Origin: Dyadobacter chenhuakuii
Lineage (GTDB): Bacteria > Bacteroidota > Bacteroidia > Cytophagales > Spirosomataceae
DNA length: 64,000 bases
Reading direction: 5' to 3'
NCBI RefSeq assembly: GCF_023821985.2
Contig: NZ_CP098805.1
Span: 5,819,001-5,883,000, forward strand
Notes under the pieces: generated by a model
The model's database searches: none
The model's input: the letters and a program-made list of their open reading frames with translations, nothing else
Told to the model about the DNA's origin: nothing
Translations under genes and position numbers: made by a program
Shown: piece after piece, positions 55,201 to 64,000 of the stretch
Layout: each line of letters begins with the position of its first letter
Numbering within the stretch: the stretch's first letter is position 1

Positions 55201-55369
55201 GAATTCGCTGGCATGGGTTTTAATAGGCGGACTGACCAGTTCAATGCTTTTAACCATCTATCTCGTGCCAATGATGTATTACCTGGTCGACAGAGTAGCG
55301 GAAAAGTGGTCATCCGCTAAATTCCGGTCGGGCGCGGTAACCAAAAGTATAGTGGTGGAAGAAGCGTAG
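52223..55369 (+). CDS. RND-family multidrug efflux permease (HAE1-like)
   Basis: This 1048-aa protein shows the RND fold: TM1 (MIIVLFAVLILGGLVSYTQL), periplasmic porter domain, TM2-6 with the proton relay Asp pair in LVDDSIVILENIQRHLEMG, a second porter domain and TM7-12. The conserved GDQREIRVNVNN-type and LRPILMTTIAMVIGMVPIATATGAG stretches are typical. It exchanges protons for lipophilic drugs or similar small molecules; HAE1 type is favoured because the metal-binding residues of HME pumps are not seen. It ends the TetR-TolC-adaptor-permease operon. Confidence 0.95.
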   Translation: MKFIQTILKRPSMIIVLFAVLILGGLVSYTQLNYMLLPEFSVPTITITTVYPGAAPTEVESEVSKKIEDAVSGLDNIKEVTSKSLESASLVIVEFKAGTDIDKALEDAQRDVNNMLSDLPDDAETPSLSKISPSDQPIMQLLATSSLPNEVFYQQVEDKYLPILTQIEGVAEITMTGGDQREIRVNVNNDKLNFYGLSLLQVTQAINQANLDFPTGKVKSTSENMTLRLAGKFTSIDDIRNLVITSPVTGSPIRVGDVANITDGLTDAESISRYNGINGIGLFVKKQSDANAVEISKSIQAKLSEIEKTNAKDKVKFAIAYDSSIFTLESVEAVTHDLIIAVILVAAVMLLFLHSFRNAFIVMVSVPASLIAAFLFMYLMGYSLNLMTLLALSLVIGILVDDSIVILENIQRHLEMGKNRWDATIEGVTEIGFAALAITLVIVVVFVPITFVNSVIADLLRQFSLTVAFATMVSLLVSFTLTPWMTSKMARIEHLDPKNPVQAFLLWFEKGLTKMTKWYHGSLQWVLGHKLAFSGILIAIFGMTVWVMSLGIIGSEFVAEGDQGKFLLTMKLDKSASLQQNNLTSRQIEDYLRQKPEVKTIFANVGGASTGLNSSGRGETNRTELTVELIPAEERKNAQPTEDYMLAVRKELEQKFAGVEFNSAAVGMVNSGASPIEIFLSGDDLDKILVSANDLANRLRKTPGANDVNVSVEAGNPEVRVEIDREKMAKLGLDIQTVGATMQNAFAGNDDSKYRDGGEDYEIRIMLDAFDRKNPDDVKNINFYSPAAKRPVRLAEFANVSLSNGPSIVERKNRRSSVTVTANTLGIGSGTLVSNIQAGLVEKPLPSDIILTWGGDAKNQSEGFGSLGLAMLAGLVLVYFIMVLLYDSFVYPLVVLFSIPVAVVGALLALALSSSNIGIFALLGMLMLIGLVVKNAILIVDFANQQKELGVPFREAILIAGEERLRPILMTTIAMVIGMVPIATATGAGAEWKNSLAWVLIGGLTSSMLLTIYLVPMMYYLVDRVAEKWSSAKFRSGAVTKSIVVEEA

Positions 55370-55379
55370 TTGGGATAAA

Positions 55380-55509
55380 CGTTAACATGAAAAAATTACT
55401 GTTTGATAAAGTTCCCCATTTTGAAAAACTGAAAGGCAAGTTGGTCAGAACTTGGCGTTTTAGGGGCTAAATGGATGAAAAGTGCAAAAAGTTTTTTTTC
55501 ATGTTAACG
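55380..55509. repeat. 130-base unit bounded by 16-bp perfect inverted repeats
   Basis: CGTTAACATGAAAAAA (55380-55395) and TTTTTTCATGTTAACG (55494-55509) are exact reverse complements, 98 bases apart. It could be a long-range RNA stem, a tiny non-autonomous insertion (MITE-like), or a terminator after the permease gene, given the T-run on the right arm. No transposase or target-site repeat was seen. Confidence 0.6.
55387..55470 (+). CDS. Possible 27-aa small protein inside the inverted-repeat unit
   Basis: An ATG inside the left arm opens 27 codons (basic, MKKLLFDKVPHFEKLKGKL then VRTWRFRG) ending in TAA at 55470. A basic short frame of this kind can be chance. The only support is the good start context and its place inside the repeat unit. 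Low certainty. Confidence 0.2.
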   Translation: MKKLLFDKVPHFEKLKGKLVRTWRFRG

Positions 55510-55571
55510 GTAAAATGCAAAATGAATAGGGAATTTGATGAACTAGTATGGCAGGTATCGGGTTTACCTTT

Positions 55572-55579
55572 TAACTTTG
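55572..55579 (+). promoter_or_regulatory. -7 box for the sphingolipid-type operon
   Basis: TAACTTTG fits TAnnTTTG, about 240 bases before the serine palmitoyltransferase start. It implies a long 5' leader. No canonical -33 TTTG at the usual distance. Confidence 0.45.
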
Positions 55580-55811
55580 AATGCCAGTAGATAAATTCCG
55601 GTAAAATGTTGCGGCCGGAGTGTAGTTTAAGAACAGTGAAATTAAAGGCCGCGGCGACTGAAACTGACATTTTTATCAAACTCAAGTTCTAAAAAAATTA
55701 GCATGGAAAATAACCACTACAATACCAACTGATCGCTCTGATCACCCCCACAGCCTCGGCTTGAAAGCCACCAGGCACCCCACTAAAAGAAGCTGTTGAT
55801 TCTGACATTAA

Positions 55812-58137
<2,326 letters not shown>

Positions 58138-58141
<4 letters not shown>

Positions 58142-59163
58142 AAGAGAAAGTATTCATAACGGGGGCCAGCGGTTTCATCGGGTTTCACCTGGTAGAAGCA
58201 GCACTGGAAGCAGGCATGGAAGTGCACGCAGCAGTAAGGCCTTCCAGCGACCTGACCTTTCTGAAAAAGCTGCAAGGCGATTTGGGGAAAACCGGGAAAG
58301 GCCCGCTGACGTTTGTGAATACGAACTTTGAGTCAAGGGATTCCTTGACAGAATTACTGGAAGATGGAGGCTATTCCTACATTATCCACGCAGCAGGAGT
58401 GACCAAGGCTAAAAAAACGGCCGTTTACAACAAAGTCAATGCAGAATATTCCCTGCATCTGGCACAGGCCGCAATGTCAGCCAATATTCCTTTGAAACGC
58501 TTTGTTTTTCTGAGCAGCCTGGCCGCTATCGGTCCGCTTGCTTATGCTGAGCAACAGCCCATTACAGAGGAAACATTGCCCATTCCTGTGACCGATTATG
58601 GCAAAAGCAAGTTGCTGGCCGAGCAATATCTCGCGCAGGTGAGCGGCTTACCGTTGACCATTATCCGTCCGACTGCCGTTTACGGTCCCGGTGAAAAGGA
58701 TTTATTTATTCTTTTCAAAACACTGAACAATGGATTGGATGCATATATAGGCAAGGGCCCGCAGCGGCTGAGCTTCGTGTATGTCAAAGATCTTGTGGCC
58801 GCCACCATGGCTGCAATGCTGGAAAACCAGCGCGAAACAACAGTATACAACATTTCCGACGGGCAAGCTTACGACCGCTATGCATTCGCAGACCGGTTCC
58901 GGGAAATCAGCGGCAAAAACATTTTCAGGGCACATTTGCCACTGCCTTTGGTAAAATTGATGGCCGGCTTCCTGGACTTCGTTTACGGATTCACCGCCGC
59001 AACCCCGGTTTTGAACAAGGAAAAACTCAAAGAGCTCACGGCTTCAAACTGGATCTGCAGCATTGAAGCAGCCAGAAACAGCCTGCACTACGCGCCGCAA
59101 TACAACTTACGGCAGGGCATGCAGGAAACCCTGATGTGGTACAAAGAAAATAAGTGGCTTTAG
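58138..59163 (+). CDS. NAD-dependent epimerase/dehydratase, candidate ceramide reductase
   Basis: This 341-aa extended SDR opens with MKEKVFITGASGFIGFHLVE (cofactor GxxGxxG at residues 9-15). It has FVFLSSLAAIGP (catalytic Ser), YGKSKLLAEQYL (Tyr, Lys) and PTAVYGPGEKDLF. In Caulobacter the cerR epimerase, encoded next to spt, reduces the 3-keto group of oxidised ceramide; the same role is proposed here by position. Sequence alone would allow any NAD(P)-dependent sugar or sterol reductase. It is joined by ATGA overlap to the GNAT gene. Confidence 0.82.
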
Positions 59164-59288
59164 CAATCGAATGCCGGATTGATCATCGTGCTGGGTTTTG
59201 AGCGTCCGGGTCTTCCGGCTTCCGGGCTCCGCAGTCTGCACGATTTATTAAAAACGCATCCATGAAAAATACGTTATGACGTTCACAA

Positions 59289-61859
59289 ATGAAAACAATA
59301 AGTAAGTCGGTATGGTTAAAAGTTTCCCTGATCCTCTGTCTCGTACAGACCCTTTCCGGAACTGCCATAGCGCAAAGCACCACGACAATTAAAGGAACCG
59401 TTACCGACGCGAAAACAGGCGAAACATTGCCTTTCGTATCCGTCCTGATCCCCGGCACGACCATGGGAACAGCCTCCGACGCAGACGGAAAATACGCAAT
59501 GACATTGCGTGAAGATTATAAAACCGTAAAGTTCACATACGTAGGATATCTCAGCGTTGAAAAACCCATCACGCCCGGCATTGAGCAAGTGATCAATGTG
59601 AAACTGGCTGTGGATGCTTCCATGCTCAAAGAAGTGACCATTAAGGGAAGAGGCCGTTACCGCAACAAGGATAACCCGGCTGTTCAGCTGATCCGCGAAG
59701 TGATTGCGCACAAGGACCAGAACAAAATGGCCGCCAATGACTTTGTGGAATATGAGCAGTACGAAAAGATCTCCTTCGCGCTGAGCAACCTGTCGGACAA
59801 TTTCAAGGAAAAACGTATTTTCAAAAATTATCAGTTCCTTTTCGAAGATCAGGACTCTACGGCTATGGGCGGAAAGAATATGCTGCCGGCTTACATTCAG
59901 GAAAAGCTTTCGCAGATTTATTTCCGCAAAAATCCATATACCAAAAAACAATGGGTGCTGGCCAACAGAAGGGCAGAGTTTGATGCGAAATTTGTGGATA
60001 ATGATGGTTTGAGCGCCTATTTCAACAGGTTATATGAAGATGTCAATTTGTACGAAAATGACATTTCCATCGCCACCAACTTATTGCTGAGCCCGATCGC
60101 AAATTCGGCGCCTACATTCTACAAATTCTTCATCCGCGACACGATTAAGACCGAAACGCCATGGCTTGTTGAACTGGGTTTTGTTCCAAGAAACAAGACA
60201 GATATGCTTTTTGAAGGTAAGCTGTACATTACACTGGACGGAAATTATGGTGTTCAAAATGCATATCTGACGGTTAATAAAGACATTAACCTTAACTTCA
60301 TGCGTGACCTCGAAGCACGTTTGGAATATGAAAAAGGACCCGACGGACGCTACCACCCGACCAAGACAACATTGGGCATGGAGTTCGCCTTAGGCGAGAA
60401 AAATGCCGGGTTTTATGGGCAGCGCGTGGTGAATTTCAAAAATTACACGGTTAATCAAACCCGCCCGGACAGCGTTTACAGCGGGCCGAGTGAGGAGGTT
60501 GCATTCAATCCCGACGTAAAAACGGGCGAAGCATTCTGGGCTGGCGCGAGACATTTGCCGCTGGAAAAAATGGAGCTGAACATTTACAGAAATGTGGATA
60601 CGCTGCAAACGATTCCATCCTTCCGCCGTACGATGGACATTGCCACCCTATTATTGTCAGGTTACAAGTCTTTTGGCAAAGTGGAAGTAGGGCCGGTGAA
60701 CACGTTTTACAGTTTCAACCCCGTGGAAGGTTTCAGGCTTCGTTTCGGCGGACGCACGACCACGGATTTCAGCAAGCGCTTTTACATTGAGACTTATGCG
60801 GCTTATGGTTTTAAAGATCAGAAATGGAAATATTTCCTGAGCGGCACTTATTCTTTCAACAACAAGTCTGTTTACCATTTCCCACTGAATTACATCCGCG
60901 CCAGTTACCAGCGCGACACCAAGATTCCGGGCCAGGATTTGCAGTTTGTGCAGGAAGATAACTTCCTTTTGTCCTTCAAAAGAGGTGACAACAACCGCTG
61001 GCTTTACAATGATGTGTACAAGCTCGAATATGTCCGCGAGTTTGAAAGCCGCTTTTCTTACAAAATTGGTTTTACCAATTGGAGACAGACGCCAGCCGGA
61101 ATTTTAAGATACGAAAAACTGAACAGTGAAGGCGAATTGCAGAATGTGGGCGGATTAAGCAACACAGAAGCCAACCTGGAATTACGCTATGCGCCGCATG
61201 AGCAATATTACCAGGGGAAACTGTATCGCACGCCGATCATTAACAAATATCCGATCTTCACAGTACGCTATAATGCGGGTTTGAAAGGCGTTTTCGAAGG
61301 TCAGAACCGCTATCATAATGTTTCAGCGAACATTGCAAAACGGGTTTACCTGTCGCAGTTCGGTTATGCAGATGTGACGGCTGAGGGAAGTTACATTTTT
61401 GGTAAAAACGTTCTTTTCCCGCTGCTTACCATTCACCGCGCCAACCAGACTTACGCTTACCAGCTCAACAGCTATAACCTGATGAACTTCCTGGAATTCG
61501 TGAGCGATCATTATGCGAGTCTTGACGTGCAGTACTACATGAACGGCTTTTTATTTAACAAAATCCCGTTGCTGAAAAAGCTGAAACTGAGAGAGGTTTT
61601 CAGTTTTAAAGGACTTATGGGCGGGCTCAGGGACGAAAACAACCCGGCCAATAACCCTGCACTTTTCCGCTTTCCCGTAGATGAGAACGGCAAGCCGATC
61701 AGTTACACATTGTCGCGCGAGCCTTACATTGAGGGAAGCGTGGGTATAGCAAACATTTTCAAGCTGTTACGCGTCGATCTGGTGAAACGTTTCACCTATC
61801 TCGACAATCCGAATGTTTCAGAATGGGGGATAAGGGCACGGTTCAGGCTTGATTTTTAA
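59289..61859 (+). CDS. DUF5686 outer-membrane protein with carboxypeptidase-like regulatory domain
   Basis: This 856-aa protein has a signal peptide (residues 1-29, ending AIAQ). Residues about 33-115 hold the CarboxypepD_reg-like domain (TIKGTVTDAKTGETLPFVSV, GYLSVEKPITPGIEQVINV). Residues about 120-856 are DUF5686, with LVELGFVPRNKTDMLFEGKLYI and many strand-like segments to a C-terminal aromatic residue (RLDF), as in outer-membrane barrels. The family's role is unknown. It lies between the lipid genes (125 bases after the epimerase) and the nucleotidyltransferase gene, which starts 28 bases after its stop, so it is likely in the same operon. A link to lipid or surface-glycan export is inferred from that position only. 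Confidence 0.88.
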   Translation: MKTISKSVWLKVSLILCLVQTLSGTAIAQSTTTIKGTVTDAKTGETLPFVSVLIPGTTMGTASDADGKYAMTLREDYKTVKFTYVGYLSVEKPITPGIEQVINVKLAVDASMLKEVTIKGRGRYRNKDNPAVQLIREVIAHKDQNKMAANDFVEYEQYEKISFALSNLSDNFKEKRIFKNYQFLFEDQDSTAMGGKNMLPAYIQEKLSQIYFRKNPYTKKQWVLANRRAEFDAKFVDNDGLSAYFNRLYEDVNLYENDISIATNLLLSPIANSAPTFYKFFIRDTIKTETPWLVELGFVPRNKTDMLFEGKLYITLDGNYGVQNAYLTVNKDINLNFMRDLEARLEYEKGPDGRYHPTKTTLGMEFALGEKNAGFYGQRVVNFKNYTVNQTRPDSVYSGPSEEVAFNPDVKTGEAFWAGARHLPLEKMELNIYRNVDTLQTIPSFRRTMDIATLLLSGYKSFGKVEVGPVNTFYSFNPVEGFRLRFGGRTTTDFSKRFYIETYAAYGFKDQKWKYFLSGTYSFNNKSVYHFPLNYIRASYQRDTKIPGQDLQFVQEDNFLLSFKRGDNNRWLYNDVYKLEYVREFESRFSYKIGFTNWRQTPAGILRYEKLNSEGELQNVGGLSNTEANLELRYAPHEQYYQGKLYRTPIINKYPIFTVRYNAGLKGVFEGQNRYHNVSANIAKRVYLSQFGYADVTAEGSYIFGKNVLFPLLTIHRANQTYAYQLNSYNLMNFLEFVSDHYASLDVQYYMNGFLFNKIPLLKKLKLREVFSFKGLMGGLRDENNPANNPALFRFPVDENGKPISYTLSREPYIEGSVGIANIFKLLRVDLVKRFTYLDNPNVSEWGIRARFRLDF

Positions 61860-61887
61860 GAGAGGTTTAGAAAAAGACACCAATAAT

Positions 61888-62601
61888 ATGAACTACGCAA
61901 TTATAGCGGCCGGAGAAGGATCACGATTGGCAAAGGAGGGTTTCGAACTCCCAAAACCCATGGTGACGCTGAATGGCGAAATGCTGATAGACAGGCTGAT
62001 AGGGATTTTCATGCGGAATGATGCTGAAAAAATCATGATCATTATCAATGAAGAATCAGCCGTGCTGGAAAGTCATTTGAACGAGCTTAGCCTGACATTG
62101 CCGATTCATAAAGTGAAAAAATCAACACCGAGTTCGTTGCACAGTGTTTTTGAGCTGTTTGGCAGCGACCCGGAACTGAAAGAAATTTGCCTGACGACAA
62201 CAGACACTGTTTTTAAAGAAGAAGAGTTCACAGCCTACATTCAGGAATTTGCAGGAAATGAAGAATTGGGGGGCCTCATGGCCGTAACCACATTCATCGA
62301 CGACGAAAGTCCTTTGTACGTAACTATTGACGAGGCGGAGAACATTACCGCTTTCACGGATAAAAATACGACGGAAACACGCTTCATCTCGGGCGGAATT
62401 TATTGTTTGAGAAAAGAGGCTATTGCACTGGTCAATGATGCCGTGAATGGCGGAGTAAGCCGGATGCGGAACTTTCAGCGCAGTTTGCTGGAAAACAACA
62501 TTCATCTGAAAGCCTATCCGTTTTCTAAAATCGTGGACGTGGACCATGTGCAGGACATTGCAACAGCCGAGCTTTTTTTGAGCCCGGAAGCAGCTGTTTG
62601 A
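61888..62601 (+). CDS. Nucleotidyltransferase (NTP transferase family), candidate head-group activator
   Basis: This 237-aa protein begins MNYAIIAAGEGSRLAKEGF, with the GxGxR-type nucleotide loop and Lys of NTP transferases (LPKPMVTLNGEMLIDRLI). Further blocks are DTVFKEEEFTAYI (metal-binding Asp region), FISGGIYCLRKEAI and SKIVDVDHVQDIATAELFL. Such enzymes make NDP-sugars or CDP-activated head groups from a phosphate ester and CTP or UTP. In this cluster it may supply an activated head group to the ATP-grasp and CDP-alcohol transferase genes. The ATG at 61888 is used; an in-frame extension of 13 residues upstream overlaps the previous gene. Confidence 0.85.
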   Translation: MNYAIIAAGEGSRLAKEGFELPKPMVTLNGEMLIDRLIGIFMRNDAEKIMIIINEESAVLESHLNELSLTLPIHKVKKSTPSSLHSVFELFGSDPELKEICLTTTDTVFKEEEFTAYIQEFAGNEELGGLMAVTTFIDDESPLYVTIDEAENITAFTDKNTTETRFISGGIYCLRKEAIALVNDAVNGGVSRMRNFQRSLLENNIHLKAYPFSKIVDVDHVQDIATAELFLSPEAAV

Positions 62602-62665
62602 TTGAAAATTAATTGAGTAACCGACACCAAATAAAGGCAGGAGCGTTTGGCCTGCCGCAGCGTAA

Positions 62666-63535
62666 ATGAGTGAATTAAATATCTTAGGCGTTCCGAGGAA
62701 CCGCAAGTTCTCGCCTAACCACATTGGAAATGACGATGCGATTTTTTCTTTGACAGCAAAGGAATTAGAAAAAATGGGATGCAAAGTGCGGATCAGTTTT
62801 GAGGACGATTTTTTGAAAAATGAAAATATCGCCGAGCGGCATATCTTCACGATGGCCCGCCAGAAAGAAGTGGTTAAAAAATTGCAGGCGTTGGAAGAAA
62901 ACGGTGCACAGGTCATTAACTCAGCATTCGGAATAGAAAATTGCTTTCGCACGAATCTGACAAATGCTTTAAACCAAAATAACATTCCCGTAGCCGAAAG
63001 CTACATTGTGCCAACGGATTACACAGGGGACGATGTTTTTGATGCCATTACAGGGAAAGGTTACTGGATCAAAAGAGGCGATTTTCACGCGATACACAAA
63101 GAGGACGTTTCATTTGCAGCCTCGCGTGAAGAAGCCAGGGAGATTTTGCGTGAATATGCATTGCGGGACATTCCGGATGCGGTGATCAGCAAACATTTGA
63201 TCGGCGACCTCGTGAAATTTTACGGGGTGCGCGGGACGGATTTTTTCTTTTGGTTTTATCCTTATGATAACAACCATCATAAATATGTTGAATACCAGAA
63301 CATTAACAGCGCATCGGCTTATTATCCTTTTGATGCGGAACGTTTGCAGCAAGTTGCTACGGACGCATCGGGCGCAGTTGGAATAGATATTTACGGCGGT
63401 GACGCCATTATAGGAAAGGACGGCAGTTTCCGAATTATCGATCTGAACGACTGGCCAAGTTTTGCGCCATGCCGTGACCAAGCCGCCGGACACATTGCCA
63501 GCATTATATACGAGAAATTTACAAAAAGCAATTAA
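62666..63535 (+). CDS. ATP-grasp-like protein of the lipid cluster
   Basis: This is a 289-aa protein with no family I can name. The C-terminal half looks like an ATP-grasp domain: GYWIKRGDFHAIH (candidate ATP-binding Lys), DAVISKHLIGDLVKFYGV, and GIDIYGGDAIIGKDGSFRIIDLNDWPSF, where the acidic and Asn residues could bind Mg-ATP. The N-terminal half has a Rossmann-like opening (LNILGVPRNRKFSPNHIGND). ATP-grasp enzymes join a carboxylate to an amine, or phosphorylate, using ATP. A role in building a head group is inference from its place between the nucleotidyltransferase and the CDP-alcohol transferase, with which its stop overlaps by one base (TAATG). Confidence 0.72.
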   Translation: MSELNILGVPRNRKFSPNHIGNDDAIFSLTAKELEKMGCKVRISFEDDFLKNENIAERHIFTMARQKEVVKKLQALEENGAQVINSAFGIENCFRTNLTNALNQNNIPVAESYIVPTDYTGDDVFDAITGKGYWIKRGDFHAIHKEDVSFAASREEAREILREYALRDIPDAVISKHLIGDLVKFYGVRGTDFFFWFYPYDNNHHKYVEYQNINSASAYYPFDAERLQQVATDASGAVGIDIYGGDAIIGKDGSFRIIDLNDWPSFAPCRDQAAGHIASIIYEKFTKSN

Positions 63536-64000
63536 TGGATCCAGTTATAAAGCACAACGCCGCTCCCGAACCAGCGCCATCCGCATTTGAAAGCTCACTG
63601 AAATCCAACGATACAGAGGAGCAGATCGATATTTGGTTTTACCGCCCGATCGGCTATCAGATCGCATTGTTTTGTGCCAAAATAGGGTTGAGGCCCAATC
63701 CGGTGACGATTATCAGTATCTTCTTCGGCGTTGCGGCGGGGATCTTGTTTTATTATCAGGAATTATGGATCAATGTGATCGGGATGCTGCTGCTCGTTTT
63801 TGCCAATTCGCTGGACAGTGCGGACGGACAACTTGCGCGGATGACGAATGATAAAAGCCGGTTAGGAAGGATTCTGGACGGGGCGGCTGGTGATTTCTGG
63901 TTCATTGCCATTCACATTGCGATCTGTCTCAGGAGCATGAATGAGGGTTGGAGCGCGTGGATTTGGGTTCCGGGTGTGCTCGCGGGCGCGTCACATGTGG
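63535..64000 (+). CDS. CDP-alcohol phosphatidyltransferase, partial (right edge)
   Basis: The first 155 codons are visible; the rest is past the window edge. The CDP-alcohol signature is in DSADGQLARMTNDKSRLG then RILDGAAGDFW: D-x2-D-G-x2-A-R-x8-G-x3-D, then a final Asp four residues on instead of the usual three. Membrane helices surround it. These integral membrane enzymes move a phospho-alcohol from a CDP-linked donor onto an acceptor. In this cluster the acceptor could be ceramide, giving phosphosphingolipid, or a diacylglycerol. It overlaps the ATP-grasp gene by one base (TAATG). Confidence 0.85.
   Translation, partial: MDPVIKHNAAPEPAPSAFESSLKSNDTEEQIDIWFYRPIGYQIALFCAKIGLRPNPVTIISIFFGVAAGILFYYQELWINVIGMLLLVFANSLDSADGQLARMTNDKSRLGRILDGAAGDFWFIAIHIAICLRSMNEGWSAWIWVPGVLAGASHV

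Noticed and set aside
55467-55685. A 72-codon minus-strand frame in the spacer before the serine palmitoyltransferase gene
   Set aside because: It overlaps the inverted repeat and promoter box, has no family pattern and no promoter of its own.
59316-59951. A 211-codon minus-strand frame opposite the DUF5686 gene
   Set aside because: It lies fully inside a clear signal-peptide and carboxypeptidase-like domain gene; no recognisable protein features.
62122-62985. An 287-codon open frame on the minus strand across the nucleotidyltransferase and ATP-grasp genes
   Set aside because: It lies opposite two well-supported genes and the spacer between them, shows no family pattern, and has a Phe/Cys/Ser-rich composition typical of an antisense shadow.

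Overview
The window looks like a chromosomal segment of a Bacteroidota bacterium, most likely a Cytophagales member close to Dyadobacter/Spirosomataceae. The evidence is a SusC/SusD pair, a DUF4403/DUF2027-Smr/DUF5686 gene set, TSP3-OmpA porins, ribosomal protein S16 with a long tail, and promoters that fit the Bacteroidota TTTG / TAnnTTTG consensus instead of the sigma-70 form. Codon use and base composition look even throughout. I see no tRNA, rRNA, CRISPR array, phage or transposase gene.

Region 1 (1-16057) is a glycan-use locus. A minus-strand run encodes SusC, SusD, a secreted protein with an FMN-attachment-like motif, a secreted FAD-dependent oxidoreductase and a large secreted toroid-type protein cut by the window edge. 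A divergent LacI-type regulator with an extra N-terminal zinc ribbon follows, then a Tat-exported TIM-barrel epimerase, a GH29 fucosidase, a small toxin-antitoxin pair and a Tat-exported glycosylasparaginase. Fucosidase plus glycosylasparaginase hints at N-glycan or glycopeptide breakdown, which is inference. A cluster of palindromes sits inside the oxidoreductase gene between its start codon and its signal peptide.

Region 2 (16195-37302) is mostly housekeeping. It holds two SDR reductases (one FabG), a von Willebrand-type membrane protein, a DUF2279 gene broken by a one-base frameshift, DUF2027-Smr and DUF4403 genes, rnpB (RNase P RNA), an OmpA-family porin, rpsP-rimM-trmD, a RluA-type pseudouridine synthase, a PLP deaminase, a CPA2 antiporter, an isolated sufB, hldD, queD, lpxB and two GNAT acetyltransferases.

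Region 3 (37343-48964) holds secreted enzymes of unknown role, a Tat-lipoprotein amidase, a pair of short related membrane proteins (48 and 62 aa; the shorter one is easily missed), ApbE flavin transferase, and the pta-ackA acetate pathway joined by an ATGA overlap.

Region 4 (48999-55369) is a TetR-controlled RND efflux operon (TolC, adaptor, permease) with a shared 13-base motif on both sides of the regulator gene. A 16-bp perfect inverted repeat follows.

Region 5 (55572-64000) is the most interesting part. A serine palmitoyltransferase-like enzyme, a large GNAT protein and an NAD-dependent epimerase are joined by 4-base overlaps, and this trio matches the spt, bacterial ceramide synthase and ceramide reductase of known bacterial sphingolipid makers. 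Downstream come a DUF5686 outer-membrane protein, a sugar-1-phosphate type nucleotidyltransferase, an ATP-grasp-like protein and a CDP-alcohol phosphatidyltransferase running off the right edge. These could build and attach a polar head group. The window probably holds most of a sphingolipid assembly operon whose head-group chemistry is not settled.
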